A DNA stretch of 64,000 bases. Source: Tanypteryx hageni. Taxonomy: Eukaryota; Arthropoda; Insecta; Odonata; Petaluridae. Each line of letters opens with the position of its first letter. Position 1 is the stretch's first letter. This document shows positions 56,665 to 64,000 of this stretch, one piece after another. The DNA is taken from assembly GCA_028673005.1 (NCBI GenBank), contig CM054117.1, forward strand, positions 32,150,561 through 32,214,560. The letters run 5' to 3'. The position numbers and the translations under genes were made by a program. The notes under the pieces were generated by a model. The model was not told where the DNA came from. It searched no databases and worked only from the letters and a program-made list of their open reading frames with translations.

Positions 56665-58705
56665 GTATATCTCTTTCTCTCTATATCCTCTCCTCCTCCT
56701 CCACTCCCCTCTTTCGTCCTCCTCATTCCCGTCATTTTTTATATCTCTTCTTTCCCTCTTTCCCTAGCGTGGCATTAGTGCTCATTCCTAGCCTTCTAAA
56801 CTTTATTCCATCTATGGATATTTCCTCCATATCTTATATTACGTATTCATCTTCACTCTCTCTTTCTTTCTTGTGACTTCTCTTGCAAGCCAAGCAGTAT
56901 TAGCCCCCGTCGCCACAGCACTGTCGATACTTGAACCGCCGCCGCCTTTATTTTAATACAATCACGTAATTATTACGCCTATATTTCATTTCTGCCTCTT
57001 GTATTTTTTGCTGAACCCTTTTCTTCATTCAAAATCAGCCAGGTCTATTCAACACATCATCGATTTTATCTGTTGAGGAAAAAGGTTTCGTCTAATTTTT
57101 AAACGCTGCGAGGGCACAGGTGCGAAAACCACCGACCAAGACAATTTGTGTTCCCTTATCTCTAGTTAAACTTCGGCATTATAATCGTCCAGTGATTTTG
57201 CATTCGCATTAAATAGATTGAGTGCAAAATTGAGGACGCGACCGCTCTATTTTTTGTGTGGAATTTACACAAAACCGTCATATGGAAGCAACTTTGGAAG
57301 GTTGAGGTGATTTTACTTATCGATATAGTTAATTATTGCCGCAAATGTTTAACGCATTGTTTTTTCATTGCTCCTTCCTCCCTCTGTCTTGACTCCCTCT
57401 CCACTTCATCTTCCTAGGTTTCTTTTGGATTTTTTGCATATTTCAATTTATTCTACGCTGCTTTATCGCTTACACGTATTCTACACCAAGCCCCATTCAT
57501 TTGCCTCATACCTCATTTGTTATTCTCGCCATTCTCAAATCCCCTTTCCACCTCGTGTAAGCCTATCCCTACCTATTGGCTTTGCCCTCTAACCGAGACA
57601 AGTGCCCTCCGTGAGCGAGGGAGAATATTCTTTTGATTGATTGACCGATTCTTAGATCCGCCTCACTCCCTTCTCCGATTCCTCTTCCCATCCATCTCTC
57701 CTCGCGACGCTTTTTCTCTCTTTTCTCCGACCGTAAACATTTTCCACCCCCTCCTCGGACACACCTGTTACTCCGCAAGTATTTATATCAAGATACCCCG
57801 CCACGCCATGTGTGGATTTTTATTAGATCGAGAAAGGGACGCACTACCTATCTTCAGGCCGCTCTTCATACTGGGCAATTGACCAAGATGATTAAAAGGG
57901 GTCTAGTTTATCAATCGCCCAAGGTATTCTAATGAAAGGCCTTGATATGACGGTTATATGTAGCATTGATCTACAATCAGTCACATGTCAGATAATTTCA
58001 AGAGGTTTTAAAAATCATATCTAGTTGAAAGACTGGATTGCCAGTGCGCTTTAAGCACATAACTACAGTAAGCAATCTAAAAAATATGCAGTTCCAGTTT
58101 CACGATAATTTTAAAGTTAGCGATCCGCATTACACTAATAAAACATTCTCCATACTCTATAAAGTAATTCTTTTGATATTTTTTCACAATAGGTCCTCCA
58201 GATTAACGCAGCTATTATCTACGTTTGTCTCCTGATTGGAGAAGAGGTCTAAGGACACTGTCATGTAGCACAGCACAAGACTTATTCTCCGTTTTATTTA
58301 ATTTTCTTTCTCCCTCTTCCTATATTTTGTACTTTTTACTATTTTTTCTAGATATACCCTTCGTTCTCCTACATACTATGCTCTTTCTTCCTCCATTTTT
58401 CTCATTTTACGGAGTGGGAGAGAGGAGAGTGGATGTGTAGACGTCTGTTGCAAGGCCACCGGAAGTGAGACGGCCTTGTAAGTCGCCTACGCCTGCCACC
58501 GCTGTGGCGCTTCGGTCACTCAGGCCGGGGGAAAATGGCCTCTCCCTTTTCTCTCTCTCTCTTTCTCTACCTCTCAAATGAGTGTCGGTGGTGACCATAC
58601 CTCCCTCTCTTCGCTCCTACACTCCGCTCCCTCCCTCTGGATGAACTTCCACTCTTCTTTCCTCTCCCTCTCTCCCCCTACCCTTTCCCCGGTCCCCACC
58701 TAACT
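56665..58705 (-). repeat. Discontinuous pyrimidine-rich segments
   Basis: C/T-rich at 56670-56775, 57365-57420, 57655-57760, 58300-58410 and 58540-58700, separated by AT-rich DNA without recognised features. Frames of up to 121 codons start or end in these segments. Confidence 0.6.
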
Positions 58706-58709
58706 CTTT

Positions 58710-59560
58710 TGTATGGAAATCCGGAAATTCAATACACCTGGCGGATTTCTCCTCCATAACTAAATGACCGCTTATCTCAATCGAGAGATTTCCAGTGCGA
58801 TACGGTCGCGGAATGGGGAGGAAATAGCTGGGCGCGTCATTCGCGGTTCTTAAAAGATTTAAAGGTTCTTTCGTGCTTTTCGTTCGTCTTTTTTACTTTT
58901 TTCGTTAATGCGACGCCCGAATTGTTTCGCTGGAATTTTTTTGTTTTTCTGCGGTCACGCTAATCGTATTAATTCGAAGGCCGCCTTTACATCTTAGAGC
59001 TGCGATGGCCAAACATTCGTTGCGAATGCGTACGAGGGGTTATGCGGAAAATCGCTCGAGTTTTTTAAGTTTTATTTCCGTCTTGGCTTCCTTTTGATTC
59101 TTATGATGTTATTTTGGCCAGGGTTTGGAGAGTTTCCGTGGTAGATATGGTGAAAAATTTAGATTTTCGATCCGTTACTGATGAGATTTTGGGATCAGCT
59201 CTGTTATTATTTTGCGGCTATTGTGAAGTGAAAATGTAATATAGTTTGCGTAGCACGTAGGAATTATTGGAATTCGCTTTAATATATTTTTTATTCTCAT
59301 ATGAAAATTATTAGCCAATGATCTCTTGAAATCGTTTTACTTTTGCTACCTCGGTAGTTATCAATATATTATTCAATTTTTCGCCCTTTTGCTGAAACAA
59401 CTAATTTACTTGAATAAAGGGTTATTATATGTTTGTTTAACTCTCCAGATAAATCTCGCTAAAGAAAAATATTGATGACAAATTGGATACTATAAAGGAA
59501 ATTCAAAATACGGTATTTTTATTACTGGCATCTTGATGGAAAGCAAATGTTAGCAACGGT
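58710..59560. other. Non-coding, possible lone hAT end
   Basis: TGCGATGGCCAAACATTC near 59001 resembles a hAT terminus, but no matching partner was found. Otherwise unremarkable. Confidence 0.45.
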
Positions 59561-59563
59561 GTA

Positions 59564-60224
59564 CAGTAGGACCTCATCGTTCGGGGATTTACGCTCAGGG
59601 AAATCCCTTGGAAAGGCGAGGTTAAAGGCTTACGGAAAAAATAGGGTTAGAATCCCGGTTCGCGAGATAATTTGGAATAAAATATTTTATTAATAAAGTA
59701 TTAATGTATTTTCGTTTAAGATTCAATAATTTCATTTAACGCCCATAAAAATGAAATATCATTCAAACAACACACCAAAATTGTAAAAATAAAAAAGCGA
59801 ACTTAATGAATATCCCGGCTGATTATTGTGTATTGGGAAGAGAAAAATTTCGTCTTCTGTATGAAGAACGGCTCATTTTTACTAATTCGTGAACAAATTT
59901 CGATATAGATTTGAGGTGGAGTAAATTCTGCTCATTCTACAGCAGCGATCCTGAAGGGACACCAAAACTCGCGTAAATATAAAAAAGGGCATCTTTTAAA
60001 GGTTAATCCATTACTTACAATTGTTTTAATGATGATTAATTTTTATAACTCTATAATTTATGACTTGTATTGTGCTATAATATTAACTGTGCCACTGGTA
60101 TAGTAACCTACTGAATCTACCGCTATGTGGGATTTGCTTTCTTCCGCGCCAACCCGCGAATAGTCGAGGCGGCTAGGCCGCATACGGCAAAGCTGTACCT
60201 CAAACGAACGGCGGGGCCCTACTA
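59564..60224. mobile_element. Tigger/pogo-like element, ~661 bp, TA TSD
   Basis: Left end CAGTAGGACCTCATCGTTCG and right end (reverse complement) TAGTAGGGCCCCGCCGTTCG match at 15 of 20. Each is flanked by TA (59562-59563 and 60225-60226). CAGTAGGNCC-type ends in TA targets are typical of pogo/Tigger elements (Tc1/mariner superfamily). The interior has no open frame, so it is non-autonomous or a decayed copy. Confidence 0.75.
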
Positions 60225-60229
60225 TAATT

Positions 60230-61285
60230 AAAAAGGATCCATCTTATTTTGGTTAAAATACTCTCGTTTCGCATGCCAGAAAGTTAAACACATCATCTAC
60301 CTCAACTGTCCTACAATGTACAAATTTCATTAAATAATTTTTCTAATTTAATTATGCAGCGTAAAAAAATAATATTTAAGTTTTAGGCCGAACTTAAGAA
60401 TGAAAGTCGAGAGAGTTTAAAAAATCTTAACAAGGAAAGTGAAAAATTCTGCGGTTTCAAATTGTTATTAAAAATCAAAGGATTTAATATTCAATCAAAT
60501 TAATATCGTTTTTTTATATAAGAAATATTTACTTGAATGTGCCAGTGAATCGCATTCTTGTTAATAAATAACCATTATGGAAACCTATATCAATTTTAGA
60601 AAATTAGTGTAGATATTAATATTAATAAGTACGGTTTTCATAAAAGGAGACTATGAAAATTACATAGAAATATTACGAAATTTGCAGGAATCGAGAATAA
60701 AGGGGCAAATCTTAACTATAAGAACATTAAAAATATAAGCAGTAAATACAGAAATGTTGTCTCGGCTTCTACGAATTTTGTGATGTTTCTATGTAATTCT
60801 TAAAGACTTCTTTTATGGTAACCGTACTCAATAACATCTGATACCCTATTTTATCTCCTGCTATATCCATCATATGAAATCCACAATTTTCCTTCAAGAT
60901 TATAGCCGCGAAGTTTGACTTCCCCAACTTGCGGAAAACCTTGTCGCGATATATGCGCTTGCGATAATCCTAAACGTCTTATTTCCCTAATCACATGCAA
61001 ATTCCACCAACACACGCCATTCTTTTCATGAATTCGAATCCTTAGATTGAGGAAGACATTAAATACCCGCCGCCACGATCGCCGCCCTTCGCTTTTATCA
61101 ATTCAAGAGCCTTATCTCTCCACAGGAAGCCCATTATTTATGATCGGAAAAATTTTCACCTTCGACCGTCCAATTTAAGACCCTTCGAAGGACAATAAAC
61201 CACTCAATTCCAACACCTCCCTTAAACCATTACACGGAACCCTTTATCCACCTAACTCGCCACGAAAGGGAGATTGCGCGCGGGA
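60230..61285. other. Non-coding, nothing recognised
   Basis: AT-rich, becoming mixed after 61000. No repeats paired. Confidence 0.5.
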
Positions 61286-61289
61286 GGAA

Positions 61290-62535
61290 AAAATACCCCC
61301 TCTCACTCTCTCTCTCTTCCTCCCATCCCAGACCCCCTCCCTACGTGCTGAAGACACCTCTCGTAGAAAGAAGAGACATGGAATAAGTGTTAAGTGGCTT
61401 CCCACGCCGGACGTCGGAGTCAGTCTTACAGACGATCAGATCTCTCCGATCACGACGACGCATGCGCAGACACCTCTTCGATATATATAAGCGAGGATGA
61501 GAGGAAGCAATGGAGGAAGGAAGGAAGGGAGAAAAGGGTGGACTGGAGGATTGTGAGCGTGGAGCTGATAAAGGGAAGGACGGACGAGGTGGAGAGAAAG
61601 AGAGAGCGTGAATGAGATAGAAGATATGGTTGAAGAGATGCATGTAAGATGCGAAAGAGAATGGCGAAGGAAGGGATTGAAGGAAGAAGAGAAAGGGAGG
61701 GCCATGTGGAAGAAGGTGAATAGGAAGACGAGAAGAGTTTAATTAGGTTAAGATGGGCGAGAGATATCCCGAATAAAAGTGTATCTAAGGGGTAAAAGAA
61801 GAGAGCGAAGGAAAAACACCGTAAATAAAGTAGAATTAGGAGGCGGAAAATCAGGATAAGCAGAAAGGAAAGCAAATGGTAAAGAAAGAGGGCGAAAAAG
61901 GAATGAACCTATGAAAAGGGACTAAAAATGGAGGTTTCCGACTGAGAGTGAAGAATTGGAGGAGTTGGGAGAGTGAGAGATGGTAAAAGTATAGTAATAA
62001 ATGCTATGTACTTATGTGCGTTTGAAGGATAGCGACAGGAAAGCAGAGGAGATTGGAAGAAAGGAAGTAGAGCAGGAAGAGAAACCTAGTCGGAAGAAGA
62101 TGGATAGAGAGGGATGAAGAAGGGAGTATGAAGCGTAGTGGAGGAGTGAGGTAGGGGGAGAGGAGGGTAGACTGCACCTCCCACGCGCTCGATTACCATT
62201 TGCCTATCCCTCTCAGTACATTGTTACCGCCCCCACTTCCACCCTCTCCGCCCCCTCCTCCTTCTCCCGATCCCCCATCCTCCTCTCGCCCCATCCACCC
62301 CAGGTGGTGCAACCCTGTCGGACCCAACCCACGTGGCTCTCCCGCCTCATTCGAAACCTCACCTCCACCCCCGTCTTTTCTTATTCACTTCGCGAGATTG
62401 TCGCCTCCTATATCTCACTTAATCCTTGAAAAACTCTCCATCGTCGTCTCCTCCGAGCCATCCTCTCCACCCCTCCTCCTCGCCTCTCTCCCGCGCGCCC
62501 CACTCCCTCTTCCTCCACGCACCCTCTTCCCATTG
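61290..62535. repeat. CT / GA / CT low-complexity block
   Basis: CT-rich at 61295-61340, G/A-rich at 61495-62160 (with interruptions), then C/T-rich at 62205-62530. The purine-to-pyrimidine turn at about 62160-62200 is sharp. The 163-codon Pro/Ser-rich frame at 62200-62691 is compositional. Confidence 0.75.
61460..61491 (+). promoter_or_regulatory. NRF-1-like site plus TATA-like box
   Basis: GCATGCGC (61460-61467) matches 8 bases of the NRF-1 palindrome, and TATATATAAG (61482-61491) fits a TATA box 15 bases later. They sit in an interruption between CT and GA tracts. No downstream gene is recognised, so a promoter is only a possibility. Confidence 0.2.
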
Positions 62536-62699
62536 GTCAGAAAATCGAAAGCCGTGAAAAACGCATCTTATTCAGCCACCCTATCGAAAAGACACCCACC
62601 CGTCCGCACTAGCACCCCTTATCCGTCTTCGTACTTCACGGTTCGAGACCGTCGCGAACTCCGTCTATCCGCGGTTCCTTTTTTTTCATAACTCGTCGC

Positions 62700-62960
62700 C
62701 CGTTCTCCCCAACCTCATATTGTTCCCTTTCGTTACACGCGGGCGGGAATATTTTTTGATCGTCTCCCGCGCGCGTAATGCGACGCGTGACTACGCAGGA
62801 GAAAATGACTCCCACTCTTGCCATACACAGCCTGCAGCTTTTGCGCGCCGCGCTCGAAAACGCCCACCCGTTTTGTCCAATTCTAGTAATAGGCAAGCGA
62901 GCACCTGGTCCGGAGATTGAACGGGGGCAGGTCGAAGCGATGCAACAATAGTATCGCGCG
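62700..62960. other. CpG-dense patch
   Basis: Many CpGs (for example CCCGCGCGCGTAATGCGACG near 62767) against a CpG-poor background. Could be a promoter-like or unmethylated element; no gene start is visible. Confidence 0.35.
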
Positions 62961-62969
62961 ATCTATCAA

Positions 62970-64000
62970 TTAATCGGCGAATAAATCACAGAGGAGTCGA
63001 GTTTCAAGTCTCTTTCCGGTCATAGATCTTTTTCAGGCGGGTGCTTGAGTTTCGAGAGAACGTCGAGATAGAGAGAGAGAGAGAAGCGTTGGTTGATTCG
63101 TGTTGTTAGAGGGCATTGTCTTTTTTCTGCTAGTCTTAACCGTTCTCGTGATGTTTCATATCCGTTGTACTAGTAATTTTTACTTAAAAGTTCCTTGTCT
63201 GGCCTTTTTATCTCGCTTCCTCCCTCCATCTCACCCCATCTTTAATGATCAATACCATATTCGAGTAGTGTGGGAGTTTACGATTTTTCCCTATTACGAT
63301 TTCAGCAAGTTCAACCGAAATTAACTTTTTAAAAGAAAGTAAGCGTATACTTCACCTATGAGTCATGGATATTCTTGGATAAGATGAACTCATTTGCAAT
63401 GATTTCTTTGTCGATTCCTCAGGAAAAAACGGAAACTATAAGCTTCAAGAGATTTACCAGTTGATAGCAATTTATATTGCTATTGCTACGCGAAATTATT
63501 TCCTAAGATATCCTTATAAAATTTTATGTACACTACAGACATCTGGCCTAAAAACTAAATATTGTATCAATAAAATATTTCGTCTTTTGATACGGTATTG
63601 AATAGTTAAGGCTACCACGAGTAAGATAATTTAAATATGAATATTCTCCTTAATTAGATGACTTGTTCGAATGTTTTAAAATTACCATTTTAACCAAAAT
63701 CTACTACTTTTACCTATGTTATTTTTAAAAAGGTAATGATTGTAAATAAGCTTATGTTTTGTTCAAAAGAATTCGGTAAAGAACATGATTTTACGATTAA
63801 TGCACCTTTGGATAATACCACATGCTGAAACAATACTTATTTAACTATTTTATATTTATTTTTAGACCATAAAAAGTTATCTTAATGCCAAAAATCTCTG
63901 ATTTGCTCATTGCACTCTACGGTTTTCGCGAGTTTCGCAATGAAATTTTGTCAGAAACATCTCGAAAGGTACGGTTTTCGATGTTATAAATTACTCGGAT
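62970..64000. other. Non-coding, nothing recognised
   Basis: Short GA microsatellite at about 63069-63084, otherwise AT-rich to the window end. A 74-codon frame (63100-63324) has no recognised family. Confidence 0.5.

Noticed and set aside
58990..59130. hAT end at GATGGCCAAAC with GGCCAGGGTTTGG
   Set aside because: The two words are not in the correct inverted arrangement and have no target duplication.
62200..62691. 163-codon Pro-rich open frame
   Set aside because: Proline and serine runs from CT-rich DNA; not a known proline-rich protein.
1..64000. CRISPR array, operon or prokaryotic gene cluster
   Set aside because: No regularly spaced direct repeats with unique spacers and no compact coding; the sequence is eukaryotic non-coding DNA.

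Overview
This is eukaryotic, AT-leaning, non-coding DNA, most likely from an arthropod (probably an insect). Evidence: no compact gene packing; diverged tRNA-derived SINE heads; hAT, piggyBac-like and Tc1/mariner-type MITEs with recognisable target-site duplications (TSDs); and long GA/CT-rich low-complexity tracts every few kilobases. The species cannot be named from the sequence. I find no supportable protein-coding exon. The longest open frames (about 200 codons) lie in GA/CT tracts, where stop codons are rare, or show no recognisable domain. The window is therefore best read as intergenic or intronic sequence.

Layout. 0-8 kb: purine/pyrimidine tracts, a G-rich inverted repeat, one copy of a dispersed repeat (3.1-3.4 kb), a 298-bp hAT MITE with a perfect 8-bp TSD (3.56-3.86 kb), a probable second MITE (4.5 kb), a hairpin-forming element (7.3 kb) and one copy of a longer repeat family (7.5-8.03 kb). 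8.9-9.9 kb: a pyrimidine-rich tract with an internal period of about 200-220 bp. 12.4-13 kb: inverted copy of the longer repeat. 14-23 kb: alternating purine and pyrimidine tracts, plus a tRNA-Gly-like inverted-dimer insertion at 21.2-21.4 kb flanked by 13-bp direct repeats. 23.3-24.9 kb: a nested composite made of a possible piggyBac-like element, a minisatellite-bearing TIR element and a diverged tandem duplication. 27.9-28.7 kb: a small hAT MITE and a 173-bp near-perfect palindrome, also flanked by a 13-bp direct repeat. 30-37 kb: second copies of both dispersed repeats and two tRNA-derived SINE heads. 39-47 kb: second hairpin element, a piggyBac-type MITE in TTAA and a 311-bp hAT MITE. 47-64 kb: microsatellites, a Tc1/pogo-type MITE (53.0 kb), a hAT MITE (53.3 kb), a Tigger-like element (59.6-60.2 kb), low-complexity tracts, a weak TATA/NRF-1-like motif pair (61.5 kb) and a CpG-dense patch (62.7 kb).

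Most notable are two unrelated insertions (21.2 kb and 28.5 kb) that are each an inverted dimer and each flanked by 13-bp direct repeats. Next come a two-copy hairpin family with arms of about 51 bp, and hAT MITEs of which two sit in near-identical TCTAGA-type targets. No gene system is encoded here. The interest lies in the mobile and structural DNA. All alignments were made by eye; mismatch counts are hand counts.
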